A stretch of 64,000 bases of DNA from Chlorops oryzae (taxonomy: Eukaryota > Arthropoda > Insecta > Diptera > Chloropidae), in NCBI GenBank assembly GCA_020466095.1, contig CM035806.1, forward strand, positions 9,303,214 to 9,367,213, in the 5' to 3' direction. Of the stretch, positions 45,691 through 57,797 are shown in pieces. Below the pieces are notes generated by a model that was given only the letters and a program-made list of their open reading frames with translations, did no database searches and was not told the origin of the DNA. Within the stretch, counting starts at the first letter, position 1, and each line of letters begins with the position of its first letter. A program made the position numbers and the translations under genes.

Positions 45691-47440
45691 GCTGAAGTTG
45701 GCAGCAAATAGCTGACATCAATTCCAAACAAATGGTCTGTCGAGTCGACGATTTCTCCTCAAAGAAACTTTTTTGCTGAAAGCGATTAAATCTCTGAACA
45801 AATTTTAATAAACAATCATAAAGACGTTGACCCTTTTGTATATGTAGGTATCTATATTAAGATCAGATCATTTTGACGACTTGATCCTTAGCTCGTTGTC
45901 CCCCCAATCGGCTCAAAAAGCGTATCATATCAAATCGTGAAGGTTGAATATCATAATTAATTAAAAAAATGGGGGAAAAAATATTATGAATATTCATAAC
46001 GGATTCAATTCAAATTGATTTATTTCTTTCGATTTTGATTTTATTTTTTTTTTTTTTTCTACCTTCTTCGAGTTTTTATTTCACCAAAAATCCCATAAAT
46101 CAAAATCACGTAACGCATCGCTTTCGCCGGGGAAATAAATCTCACAAATTGAAACTAATGATTCACTTTGTGTATTTCAAGACTAAAGATATTTAAATAG
46201 TTTCGTGAGAAATAAAATGAATAGATTTTATCCTGCGGCTTTTCTTTTTCTATATGAACCCATCATTTATACATATAAACCTAAATTACTTAATTTTTTT
46301 TTTTAATTCGAAAATTCTTTCTTGAAAACTTTTTCTCGATACATTTGAAATTTTCGCCGAATTTGCGGTTTTCTTTCTTGGACTTCGGCCAGCGGAAATT
46401 TCTTCTTAAGAATATTGTATTCCTTCAGATTCAGATTCATTTGCGATTTCGAATGGGCGAAACCTCACTAGCATCATATATACATAGATACATAGGGGGG
46501 CGCTCGTTCGTCAATTGAGCGAAAAAAGTTTTTGCTTTTTTTTTTTTTGCCTATTTCGATTCGAAATTCATTTCAATTTCTGTTTCATTTGCAAACAAAA
46601 TTCGTTTCGTTTGATCTTTTAATTCGAATAAATAAACTGCTTGATTTGACCACAATGCCAAGAAAAATTTGGTCTTCAGTGCCGAGTGATCGATTTGAAT
46701 GCGCGGGCGATCAAATTAGGGATGATAATGTAACGTTGATCGTCAAATTGTTTAAACTATTGAAAAAAATCATCGGCAAAAAAGAAACTGGTTCTAACAG
46801 TGTTGGGATATCCTAAAATTATCCTTTACCCCTCCTCCCCTTTCGTTCTCAATAAAATTCCCCAAAAAAAATTCCCTCCATTTCAATGAAAAATTTTCGT
46901 TTGGACAAACATATGCAGATTTCTTAAAAAATAAAAAAATAAAAAATTTATTTTGCGCCACGCCACACTCCCACCTCTATAGGCCGATATCTTGCATCTC
47001 TATTCAACAGACGCTCGTGAGTTGGGTTTCATTGACTGCTGCTGCAGCTGGTCATTTTGGTGGGCCGCAACGTTTGGCTGCGGTTTCTGCTGATTAAATA
47101 ATGCCGAATAAAAATAAATTATTTCAACTTCTCACTTAATACTAAATAAATTAAATGGAAAATAAATGAATTCTGAAAATTCCGCAGCATGCAATTTTAC
47201 TGTTTTTCCACGTTTTTTTTTTTTTTTTATTTTTTTATTTTATTTTATTTTATTTTTTATTTTTTCCCCACTGTCTCGCTGTTCATTCGTTATTTATAAA
47301 TAAACACGAATTTATACAAAACGGAAGCAGCAGTTAATTTTAATTTTATTAGCGCATTTCGTTGGCGAACAAGTTTTCCCCGAAGCGCAGCAACAAAGAG
47401 GCAAAAGAAATTCGTTCGAAATTTAAATATTAATATGAAA
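45691..47440. other. AT-rich spacer, no gene seen
   Basis: Homopolymer T runs (46047-46060, 46538-46549, 47213-47270). A 94-codon frame at 46532-46816 has a non-repetitive second half (from ATG 46654) but no recognised domain, so I leave it uncalled. Confidence 0.5.
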
Positions 47441-48233
47441 CAATTAAGGGTGTTATAGCCAGGCGACAGGTCTGACAGTACAATACCCGACACAGATAAG
47501 CGGTAACCTAATAGTTATGCATATTTGAATATATTTTTGAAAGCAGGCACCACGACCACGACTATTAGTAGAAAGAATTCTTCTGATTTTAAAGTTTTTT
47601 TGGCACGCCCACTTTTCCAACTTATACCTACTAATTTGATCGTAGGCTTCAATATAAGCTTAAATTATGTAGAATTTTTATTGAAATATTTCGCAGTTTT
47701 TACGATTTTTATAACAGAGCCAGGTACTGAAGATACCTCCAAAAATAGTCCGATCCATGATACAAAGAGAGCAAGATAGCGCCATTTCGGGTACCGCTAT
47801 TTTGTAGCATTCGCATTGTTGTTGTTACCCATGCTAAAGTATAGTTGTGACGTTGGGCTTAACATGCAAAACAACAACAACAACGAAGCTCTCATTTAAA
47901 ATTTTTGACATCATCGTGCTGAAATGGCGCTATCTTGTTTTCTTGTATCATGGTCCGATCTATAAAATGGTCCATTATCAAATTTTGATTTTACTCAAAT
48001 CCCCGCTTATATCCATACCGAATTTTTCGTGAAGATATCTCAACTCCTTCAATAAGAAAACTGTTTATAGAGAGGCAGCAGATGGACGGGCAAACCGACT
48101 TACAGATGGAGGAGCATGGCTAAATTGAACCTCCTAGTGACGCTGATCACATTTCCTCCCATCTCGAATTGTTCTTGCTGCTACACACATACGCACAAAC
48201 GCCCTCGACACAATGTTTCTCGGGTATAAAAAT
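47441..48233 (+). mobile_element. mini-me/INE-1-like element, copy D, disrupted by a MITE
   Basis: 5' CAATTAAGGGTGTTATAGCC, then AATACCCGACACAGATAAGC, the CACGCCCACTTTTCC block, a shortened 3' core (CTAGTGACGCTGATCAC) and an end CTCGGGTATAAAAATC. 47756-47952 is a later hAT-type insertion. Confidence 0.7.
47756..47952. mobile_element. hAT-type MITE (197 bp) with perfect 8-bp duplication
   Basis: GTCCGATC at 47748-47755 is repeated at 47953-47960. TIRs begin CATGATACAARRARAGCAAG on the left (the right is almost identical when inverted) and continue to GATAGCGCCATTTC, about 32 bp in all. Internally there are GTTGTTGTT and ACAACAACAAC runs that pair as a stem. The host is a mini-me-like element. 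Confidence 0.9.
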
Positions 48234-48487
48234 CAAAATAAATCGTTTTCAGCGCAGAAGAAGAAAAACTCATTTTTTGAAATGTTTTCTTTGTTGATTT
48301 ATTTTGTAGAAAATTCGCGATGAGTTGAGATTATCGGAATTGAGGAAATTCTTTTCATTTTGTTTTTTTTTTTTTTTTTTTTTTACTTTCGGGGAAAGCG
48401 TTTGACCGCAATGCAGCAGCGTTTCATTTTGGTAAAAGAGAAAGAAAGCCAGAAGATGGCGGGAAAGTGGGAAACAAAAATTTATCT

Positions 48488-48526
<39 letters not shown>

Positions 48527-48872
48527 TGCCTTTGCAGGCAATTACGTAAAGAAAAAAAAATTATGAGAGTTGAAAAATGTTTTACGATGCTTTCGGCTTT
48601 CGTGGACCGTCATAAACTGAAATCAGCCAAAATGTTTTCTAATGTCAGTGGAAAATTGGGAACTTCCTTTAATACTCATCAAATATATCGTTAAAAATAT
48701 TCGTTGCTAGAAATGCTCTGTAGGAAGATTGGGTAAAAAGCATTTTAATGTTTTTATGTAAATGTGAATAATAGTGAAACTCCCTATTGACCAAGTAACG
48801 TTGAGAAATTTCCGTTACAAGTAGAGGAAGATTGGGAAGAAGATTAGAGTGAGAGATGAAATGTTGAAAGAT
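48234..48872. other. Spacer with T run and CT microsatellite
   Basis: T run at 48362-48384 and a CT run at 48486-48524. No gene seen. Confidence 0.6.
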
Positions 48873-48985
48873 GAGAGGAGAGAGAGGCGAAGAGAGGAGG
48901 AGAGAGAGAAGAGAGAGAGAGGAGAGAGAGAGAGAGGAGAGAGAGAGAGGGGAGAGAGAGAGGAGAGAGGGAGGAGAGAGAGAGG

Positions 48986-49016
<31 letters not shown>

Positions 49017-49117
49017 AGAGGGAGAGAGAGAGGAGGAGAGAGAGGGAGAGGAGAGGGAGAGAGAGAGAGGAGAGGAGAGGAGAGGAGAGAGAGGAGAGAG
49101 AGAGAGGAGAGGAGAGA

Positions 49118-49211
<94 letters not shown>

Positions 49212-49510
49212 GGGAGAGAGAGAGAGGAGAGAGAGAGAGAGGGAGAGAGGGAAGAGAGAGAGAGAGAATAGAGAGGAGAGGAGAGAGAGAAGAAGAGGAG
49301 AGAGGAGAGAGAGAGAGATAGAGGGGAGAGAGAGAGACAAATAGAGGGAGAGAGAGAGAAAAGAGGGAGAGAGAGAGAGAGAGAGAGACAAATAGAGGGA
49401 GAGAGAGAGAGACAAATATAGGGTTCAGAGAGAAAGATAACCACAGAGAATGAGAGCGAGAGGGAGGGAGAACCAGCGAGGGAGAGAGAAAGAGTGAGAG
49501 GAGTGGTACA
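48873..49510 (+). repeat. GA-rich purine tract (GAGAGAGG)
   Basis: About 550 bp of nearly pure purine up to 49420, made of GAGAGAGG/GAGAGGAGAG units, then ACAAATAGAGGGAGAG units that decay by 49510. Both strands give long Arg/Glu or Leu/Ser frames that are artefacts. Confidence 0.95.
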
Positions 49511-49829
49511 GAGAGATTGAAGTAAAATTGATATTATATTTTGTCGTTTCCCAACATTTCAGCGAACAAGCCGCAATAACAAGAGCTTCAAAGTGACACA
49601 TACATACATACATCCATATTCAAATATTTACCTCATATATTTAAAAATTTTTGAAATTCTTGACAATAAAGCATATGACTGTCTAGAGAAATTATGTGGT
49701 ACGTTTTACAGTACCTACTCATTTTGAAGTTTAAGCGCTTAACTCTATCTCCCTCTCCCAATCTCTCACCATATCCCTCTGCCTCTCACTCCTTCTCCTT
49801 CTCCGTCTCCCCTCACCCAACCGTCCTTC

Positions 49830-49877
<48 letters not shown>

Positions 49878-50827
49878 CTTTCTCTCTCTCTCTCTTTCTC
49901 TCTTTCTCTCTCTCTCTCTCTTTCTTCCTTTCTTCACTTTAAGATAGTTTTCAACGTGACTTTCTTTAAGCGGCAGTAAATTTTTAATAGCAAAAAAAAC
50001 TTGGAATTTTCAATTAATAGCACAAGAAAAAGAAAGACAGAGACAGCGAAATAAAGATCGAAAGAGATGGACTTGCCCATAAAGATGAACTTTTTTCTTG
50101 TGCGCAGAATCCATCTTCACTGGGGACATACATACCTGCGACGTACGCGGTGATTACGCCATACGACATTCATCAATCAAATCCGTTGGAAAGAAATTCG
50201 CATTAAGATAGCAAAAAGCTTACCTGAAAATAGAAGAACGAAAGAGAAAATTAATAAGCTGACAACAAACAAACAAACAAACAAACAAACAAACGAACTC
50301 AAAATCGTCATCAAATAGTCTCCAAATGAATAGTCTCCGCTTTTCGCTGAAACGCGGCTGAAATGCCTCCAATTGCCCCAGCGGTGGTAGGCTTTCAATT
50401 ATCACCTCATTAAATATCATTAAGCGGAAAATATTCATAGTTTATTATTATAAAATTTATGTATAATTAAAACAAAATGCTCCAATTTGTCTAAATAAAT
50501 AATAATTCCAACACACTGTGTCTACTCTTTATGCGAATATGCAGCAAACATGTTCAGACATAATTCATAGACAGAGAGCAATGCATAATTGTATAGCGTG
50601 ACAAGTGCGGCTGTGGCAGTGGCAGGGAGAACTTAACTTGACTTAAAAAAAAAAAAACATGAAAGAAAGAAAACTTTAAGGAAAATGAAATGCAGGAACA
50701 CAAAGCACAGGTGACAAAAAAAAAACATGAAAAACATTCTTCTGCGTTACGCTATTTTTATGTTAAAAAAAAAAAATAAAATAAATAAATAAAAATAAAA
50801 ATCAAGTGAACATCTTAGAGTTTTTTT
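49511..50827. other. Spacer with CT tract and AAAC repeats
   Basis: CT-rich tract at 49747-49925 and an AAAC tetramer run at 50264-50295. Otherwise unassigned. Confidence 0.6.
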
Positions 50828-51475
50828 TATACCCGACACACTCTGTGTCGAGGGTATATTGCGTTTGTGTGGTTGTGTGTAACACCCAGAACCAGTCGAG
50901 ATAGACCATACAAAATATATATATAGAAATGATCAGCGTCACCAGGAGATTCGATTTAGCATGTCCGTCTGTCTGTCTGTCCTCTGTCTGTCTGTCTGTC
51001 CGTCTGTCTGTCCGTCTGTCTGTCTGTCCGTCTGTCTGTCCGTCTGTCTGTTTGGATACAGTTTTCTTATCGAAGGAGTTGAGCTATCTTAACAAAATTT
51101 GGTATGCAAACTCACAGGCACATGGGAAAGAACAAGTTCGAGAATGGACCCGATCGGACCATTTTTAGGGGTACATCCAGTACTAGGGTTTGTCACAAAA
51201 ATCTCAAAACTGCCCCAAAATCGGATATTTTGAGATATTCGACTGAAACTTCGAATTTGAACGTATATTAAGGCCTCCGATTAGAATTCAAAAAAAAAAA
51301 TTGGAAAAGTGGGCGTGGCAAAAGGACGGTTTTCATAAAGAAATTCAACAAAAGTCGGTATATGGGGCCCGTAATGGCCTTAAACACCTCTTGATATTAA
51401 AAATTATTTGAAGATGTGTGCCTGTGTCGGGTTTTTTATTGTCAGGCTCGCCTGACTATAACACCCTTACTTGTT
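50828..51475 (-). mobile_element. mini-me/INE-1-like element, copy E, reverse strand
   Basis: On the plus strand it opens with TATACCCGACACACTCTGTG and closes with GGCTCGCCTGACTATAACAC then CCTTACTTGTTT, the inverse of copy A's ends. The GTCY tract (about 50961-51052) is the longest in the family here, with GTCT/GTCC tetramers. The internal part is shorter than copy A. Confidence 0.75.
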
Positions 51476-52087
51476 TTTATGATCAAACTTGAATTTGTGC
51501 TGTTTTTGCTTTAACTCCCTCGCTTAAAAATATTATAACTTTGCCGTTTATTCATAGATTTTGAAACTAATATTTCATTTTGTTTGTTAAGGAACCAACT
51601 TTAAATAAAAAATTGAAAAAAAAAAATGAAAATTATCTGTGATTTACGATCGATTTTTTATATGCCGATGAAAGAAAAAATTTCATGCATTTTCTCAAAA
51701 ATTTTTTTTCAGCTTTGCAGGTCTGCAGAATCTTATTTTCTTGACCGATCTTAAAAATATATAAGAAAAAGTCTTAGAGGGGTTAATCTTTGTTAATTTG
51801 AGGGATAATTTCTTCATATCGGATGGCCCATTGTCGAGCTCTGGTCGAAAAAGCTTTCTTACCCACTTTAAAGATTTTTTTTTTTTCAATTTTTTTTTTC
51901 CATAAAGAATTTTAAAAACATTTTTTTTGGTGTTAAAAAGTCCAAAGTCCACGAGAAAGGTGCCTTAAGATCTCCGGAAAAATTCAAAAATAATGATAAT
52001 AATAAACAAGTGTAATAAGGCTGTTGCCGTACTTAATAACGCATGGTCACCTTAGAAATGCCACACAGAGAGAAGTTACTCAGTCGT

Positions 52088-52121
<34 letters not shown>

Positions 52122-53084
52122 CTTGTCATCTGTACTTAAACTTGGCACGTTCTCAGAAAACTTATAGGCTATGTAATTACAATACGAGAGCACAATTTAA
52201 TTGCATGTAATTTGCATTTTATGACTGCGTTTTTAGTATCGGTAACCACTGTGTGAGCAAAGCTCACACAAAAAGATATAAAATAGAAATAAAAAAAATT
52301 GAAATTGAAAAAAAAGAGAGAAGAAAATGAAAGAAAATTGCAACAAATTCAAAACGACAGAAGACGCTAGAGATAATAATGAGTAAAGTGCAAGATACGA
52401 GGCTGGCACTGCTGCTGCTGGCAATATGTAAGTCGCATTGACTGGCCTGAATGAGTGAGTGCCTGAATGACTAACAAGTTGACCGTCTGGCAGCATGGTT
52501 CGCATGCATATAATTGCGATAATAATTTAATGCCTTTCATAAAGGCGAGCACTGACTTCTCTATGTCTATATTTTATGTACATACTTTTTTTTTGCCATG
52601 TACGCTTTTCGTACTCACTCGCTGCGTGGCAAACATAGGTATACATATACATATGTATGTATGGTACACATACATAAATGTTGTTTATCAAATCGAATCA
52701 GTTTTGGCACAATTATAGTAAAATTTATGATTTATTAGGCACCCGCAATGAGCTCGAAACTTGACACTACCGTAGAGTAGTTTGTTTGTAAACACAGAGC
52801 AACATACACTTGACATGGTTGGCATAGTTTATTTATTGAGCGAATTGAGCGAATAAGCGAATAAGTACCCTGGGAGCCTTGACGTGTGCCGCCGCAGTGC
52901 ACTCATAATTCGCTTTATTTGCGATCGCATTTGTCCCGAAACGACCCGAACTATTGCCTCCGCCGTTGTCATTCGGTGTTGATTTTTCGATTTTAAGTAT
53001 TTTTTATTTTCAAGGTATTAAAGTCAGACATGAATAACTTGAATTTTCTTTTCAGTCGAAATGAATCGGGCGGTGCCGTTTCGA
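51476..53084. other. Gene-free stretch with a CAG run
   Basis: A pure CAG/AGC triplet run at 52089-52121 (about 11 units) is the only repeat of note. A/T homopolymers lie at 51600-51910. I found no frame around the CAG run that looks like a polyglutamine exon. Confidence 0.55.
52089..52121 (+). repeat. CAG triplet microsatellite
   Basis: About 11 perfect AGC units, preceded by GTCGT and followed by ACTTGTCATC. Confidence 0.95.
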
Positions 53085-53265
53085 AAGAGAGAGAGAGAGA
53101 GAGGAGAGAGAAAATAAAGAGAGAGAGAGAGAGAGAGAGAGGAAAGAGAGAGAGAGAGAGAGAGAGAGAAAGAGGGAAAGAAAGAGAGATTGAGAAGAGA
53201 ATGATAGAGAGAGAGAGAGAGAGAAAGGGAAAGAAAGAGAAAGATAGAGAACGAGGGAAAGAGAG

Positions 53266-53308
<43 letters not shown>

Positions 53309-53530
53309 AGAGAGAAGAGAGAGAGAGAAGAGAAAGAGAGAGAAAGAGAGGAGAAAGAGAGAGAGAGAAGAGAAGAGAAGAGAGAGGAAAGAGAGAAAGA
53401 GAGGAAAGAGAGGAGAAGAGAAAAAGAGAGAGAGAGGAGAGAGAGAGAGAAAAAGAGAAAGAGAAGAGAGGAAAAAAGAAGAAAAGAGAGAAAGAGAGAA
53501 AGAGAGAAAGAGAAGAAAGAGAGAGAAGAG

Positions 53531-53562
<32 letters not shown>

Positions 53563-53730
53563 AAGAGAAGAGAAGAGAGAGAGAAAGAGAAGAAGAGAGA
53601 GAGAAGAAAGAGAGAGAAAGAGTAGAAGAGAAGAAAGAGAGAAAGAGATTCACTGTAGAGAGAGAGCGAGAAGAGACGAGAAAGAAAGATAGTAGTAGAA
53701 AAGAAGTAGAGAGAAGAGAGAGAGAGTGAG
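53085..53730 (+). repeat. GA-rich purine tract with AAAG interspersions
   Basis: About 600 bp of GAGAGA with frequent AAAGAG units. It differs from the 48.9-kb tract, where GG interruptions dominate. Long Arg/Glu/Lys frames are artefacts. Confidence 0.95.
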
Positions 53731-54944
53731 AGACTTAAGTAAAATAGAGGGAGGTAGTATGTAGAGAAACTTTTTTTTGGAAAATCCTGATTCTACTTGT
53801 GGAAGTGCGATCGTAACCGTTTTATTTGCTAATATTTATATTTTTTATTTTTATGTATTTTTAATTTCCCAACTTTTTCTTTCAAATCATTTAATTGCAT
53901 GTTCACTGGATGTGGAGACTTCTTTCAAGCTTACACATGCACTTACGATGTGTGGCTGTATGTCATAACTCGATTATGTAAGCAGCACTTAAACTATCAG
54001 TTATTTATCGTTTGCATAGTAGAGCAGAGCAGAGCAGAGTAGAGCAGAGTAGAGCAGACTAGAGAGTAGGTACGTGCCAATGTTTACTAATTGAAATCAA
54101 TTTTCTCATTATTGATTTATTATTGAACTTTGTTCTCGTTTTTATTCCCCATTCGAGCACACACGTCTCGTCCCTCTGGTCTCTGGTCTATTGCCTTGCT
54201 CGCCACGCGTCATCTCAGTCGTACGGTCTAACCGTATTCCCTTCCCTCTGCCTTTCTCGGTGTGTAGACACGACTAACAACTCTTTTACTGTTTGTTCAC
54301 ATGCCTTGGCTCGAGTGTAAAACTGAAATTGGCAGTGCTATTATTTTGAGTGCGGAGGGCTTTTGCATTCAATTCAAAACTTGGAAATTAGTCGATTTGT
54401 GCTGAGTGTAGAACGTAAATATGGTTACAGAGTTTGTACTCCATTAGCCATGCACTATGATAGTGCGATGGAACGATGGGACGAGTGAGAGCTTTTAAAC
54501 AAATAGAAATTGTAATTGAATTGTATTAATTCGAAAATAGAGCAATGGAGAGAAAATCCATTTAAGAAAAATTCAAATAAGTACATCTTATACATGTACA
54601 TATGTATGCATGTATGTGCATATATGCATTTGTGTGTGTGAATGTTCATTGAATGAAAATGAAATGGTTCGTGCAAAGTGCCTCGCCATCATAGACGTCC
54701 ATTTAAAGGAGCCATTCAATGTAGTTTGCGCCTTAACGAGTGTCCAAAAAAAAAAGAGATTTTAAAAAAACACTGCGTTCATTTGATTTTTTTTTTTTTT
54801 TAGATGACTAAGCGAACTTTTGTTAGTTTAATTAAAATTGCTAAAACTGGCCATTACTCATCCATTTCCCTGGGCGACTAAACGATCGTGTTGATCCTAA
54901 GGATCTCATCCGTTATAAGTATGCCTCGGAATTTGAATGTGTAA
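53731..54944. other. Spacer, AGAGC repeat
   Basis: AGAGC/AGAGT pentamers at 54019-54060. The remainder is unassigned. Confidence 0.6.
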
Positions 54945-55480
54945 AAAAATGAAGAAAAAAATTCAAAAAACTATTCAAAAAAATTCAATAAAATCAAAAA
55001 AAATGCAAAAAATTCAAAATATTCAAAAAATATTCAAAAAAATTAAAAAAAAAAAATTCAAGAAATTCAAAATATTTTTTAAAAAATGCGAAAAATTCAA
55101 AATATTCAAAAAAATTCAAAAAATATTCAAAAAAATTCAAAAAAAAATGCAAAAAATTCAAAATATTCAAAAAAAATTAAAAAAAAAATGCAAAGAATTC
55201 AAAATATTCAATAAAAAACAAAAATTCAAAAATTCAAAATATTCAAAAAAAAAAATTCAAAAATTCAAAAAATTCAAAAAAAAAATGCAAAATTCAAAAT
55301 TCAAAAAAATTCAAAAAAATATCAAAAAATTCAAAAATGCAAAAAATTCAAAAAAAATTCAAAAAATTCAAAATATTAAAAAATAAATTCAAAATATTAA
55401 AAAATTCAAAAAATAAAAAAAATTCAAAATATTCCAAAATAAAAAAATTCAAACAAAAATGCAAAAAATTCACAGCCAAA
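54945..55480 (+). repeat. ATTCAAAAA-type A-tract array
   Basis: About 535 bp made almost only of short A runs separated by TTC, ATATTC or TGC at roughly 9-13 bp intervals. Lys/Ile-rich frames are artefacts. Confidence 0.9.
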
Positions 55481-56029
55481 ATTTCCAAATTAGTTCGATT
55501 TAGTGAGCATATTACAAATATTTAAAAAAATTTCAAAATTAACAATTAAAAAGCTACTTTTAAAATAATATTCATTTTCAATAATGCAAAAACATTCGAA
55601 ATTCAATTAATTCCAATATACATTTACAAGCAAGATTAAAATTTTCAAAATCGATCTATTAAAAGCCATTTAGTTTTAACTAATATTATTTCTACTTCAA
55701 TTTGCTTGTTAAAGCCTTTAAATCTAACGATTAATTGTCAATATGATCTAAAACTATTTCAATTCATACCGTGGATTGAAAATCAAGCTCAAAATAAGTC
55801 AAATTCTAAAAAATTGCGTAGTGCATCCTAAAAATAAAATCCAAATTCTAGAATCTAAATACCAAAGATTGCCTTAATTAAATATTCAAATGCTTGGTAA
55901 GCCCTTGAGTATGCTATGAAATGATTGTTCCAAATAGTAATTTCACAAACAAGAAAGCATTGCGTGAAAACATACAATATCCAAGCCAGAAATAAGAAAA
56001 TCTAAAATATTTCGCATAAATCATTAAAC
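55481..56029. other. AT-rich spacer, no gene seen
   Basis: Ordinary AT-rich DNA. No repeats or exon recognised. Confidence 0.6.
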
Positions 56030-56895
56030 CCTAACATTCAGAATATGTCAAATCCGATGTCCATTGATGTATAAGTCTATCATGTCTCAGCAATGACCTG
56101 TTGGTCTAGATATTATTTTCTTCAATTTTTTTTTAACCTAAATAGAACAATGCAGAAAAAAATTGCGAAATTAGGAAAATCTGACGAGTATATTTCAAGA
56201 TTACCGGCATAATGGAGCAAAGCCTTACCACAGTTCAGTATAATAGTGAACAGACAGTCATGTCGAAATCAGCATTCTGAAGAGTCGTACTGAGCATTTC
56301 TCCTAAAAAGAAAGGGGAGGAAACCAAAACCATTTTATCTCTCAATCTCCGAAATACCACGAAGCCCTTCAATTAGGAATATTCCCAAATTTCACTGAGT
56401 TGTAAATTTTCCAAAGGTAGATAATTTCTCAAAACAGAAACAATTGCTGACAACATACATATACTGCCCGAAGCCAGAGGGATTAGGAAAATCTGATGTG
56501 GTGGATTTTTTTTTTTCTCGCGGCATAATGCATTTTAACCACCCTACTCCCCGCACATTCAGTAATATTTAGTGCTGATCGACTGTCCCGATTGGATGGT
56601 ATAATCATCATGTCTCGCGAAATGACCTCGTTTGGTCTGTTTTTTTTTTTTTTTTTTTTTCCTGAAGAGTAGAGAGGGGAGAGAAAGAAAAAAATTTCGA
56701 AATTAGGAAAACGCTGACGAAGCTCATCAATAACTATCAAAATTGACCGCAATAAATCGAAGCAAAGTGAAAATCAAGATGATCAGATATGAAATCAGTG
56801 AAACAGACAGACAGTCAGCCGAACATCAGGCATTCTGAAGAGTCGGATAGGAAGCATTTTACAACAAACAAACAAAAGAAAGGGGGGGGGAGGAA
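56030..56895 (+). repeat. Diverged direct duplication (period about 510-530 bp)
   Basis: Unit 1 (56030-56340) and unit 2 (56545-56895) share, in order, ACATTCAG, ATCATGTCTC, AATGACCT, TTGGTCT, GAAATTAGGAAAA, GCATTCTGAAGAGTCG and AGAAAGGGG. The intervening sequence is clearly diverged. Not recognised as a known family. Confidence 0.55.
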
Positions 56896-56969
56896 AAAAA
56901 ACTAACTTCAATCGAATGGAAGCATGCGTTGATTTCATTCTTAATGATTTCATTTTATTATTATTTTTC

Positions 56970-57697
56970 TTATACCCGACACACTCCGTGTCGAGAGTAT
57001 ATGGCGTTTGTGAGTCCATTAGAGGCTAACCCTAGACTGGTCGCATTTTATATAAATTTGGGATCGGTCCTATATGGACTCACCAAGGTCCGGTCCTTTT
57101 TACACCGAAACCATTTCATTTCTATAGGGTTGCGCTTGTCTGTACGTGTTTAACACTCGGAAATACACGATATAAAAAAAAAAATTGTATAGAAATGATC
57201 AAGCTCACCAGGAGACTCGATTTAGCCATGTCCGTCTGTCTGTCCGGAGGCTGTCTGCCTGTCCGTATACAGAATTCTTATTCGAAGGACTTGAGCTACC
57301 GTGACGAAATTCGCTTTATTGATTGGCGGAGAAATAGAAAAGATCAAATTCGAGAATGGACCCAATCGAACCATTTTTGGAGGTACCTCCAGTACTAGGG
57401 TCTATTATAAAAATCCCAAAAGCCTTTCTACAATCTGCAATTTTCGAGATATTTCAATGAAATAATTTGAGCTTGTATTTAAGCCTTCCATTAAATTTCC
57501 GAAAATTGCAGAAGAAGGCGTGTCAAAAAGGCTTTATAATGGCCTTGAAGACCACCAGAGTACTTTGCCGCAGTCGTCTTGGTCCTGGGATCTGTGTTAA
57601 AATCTATTCAAACTTCCATTTACCCATAGCTTACTAATTATCTGTGTCGAATACTGTACCGTCAGGCTCGTCTAACTATAACACCCTAACTTGTTTT
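56970..57697 (-). mobile_element. mini-me/INE-1-like element, copy F, reverse strand, with inserted block
   Basis: TATACCCGACACACTCCGTG opens the 3' end. A block at about 57011-57128 (GTGAGTCCATTAGAGG... to CCCTATAGGG) interrupts it. GTCTGTCTGTCC follows at 57233-57245. The 5' end is GGCTCGTCTAACTATAACAC then CCTAACTTGTTT. Almost the inverse of 59578-60265. Confidence 0.7.
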
Positions 57698-57797
57698 CCC
57701 GATGTACTTATTCAAACATACAAAAGCTAACTGCTCATCTGTCTCGGATATTGTCGCTTGGAGTACTAAAACACCCTTAATTGTTTTCATTTGTTGT
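57698..57797 (-). mobile_element. Extra 5' end of a mini-me-like element abutting copy F
   Basis: GCTAACTGCTCATCTGTCTC, GGATATTGTC and AAACACCCTTAATTGTTT repeat the 5'-terminal module immediately outside copy F in the same orientation, so the element has two heads. Confidence 0.6.

Noticed and set aside
44920..45711. 263-codon poly-Ile/Ser frame
   Set aside because: ATC triplet array, no non-repeat domain.
46532..46816. 94-codon frame with a non-repetitive second half
   Set aside because: No recognised domain, no splice context, expected by chance in 64 kb.
48669..49444. Long Ser/Leu and Arg/Glu frames
   Set aside because: GA purine tract; same for 53024-53692.
52089..52121. Polyglutamine (opa-like) exon
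   Set aside because: The CAG run is short, and the frames around it close quickly on both sides.
54937..55525. Lys/Ile-rich 149-codon frame
   Set aside because: A-tract repeat without complexity.
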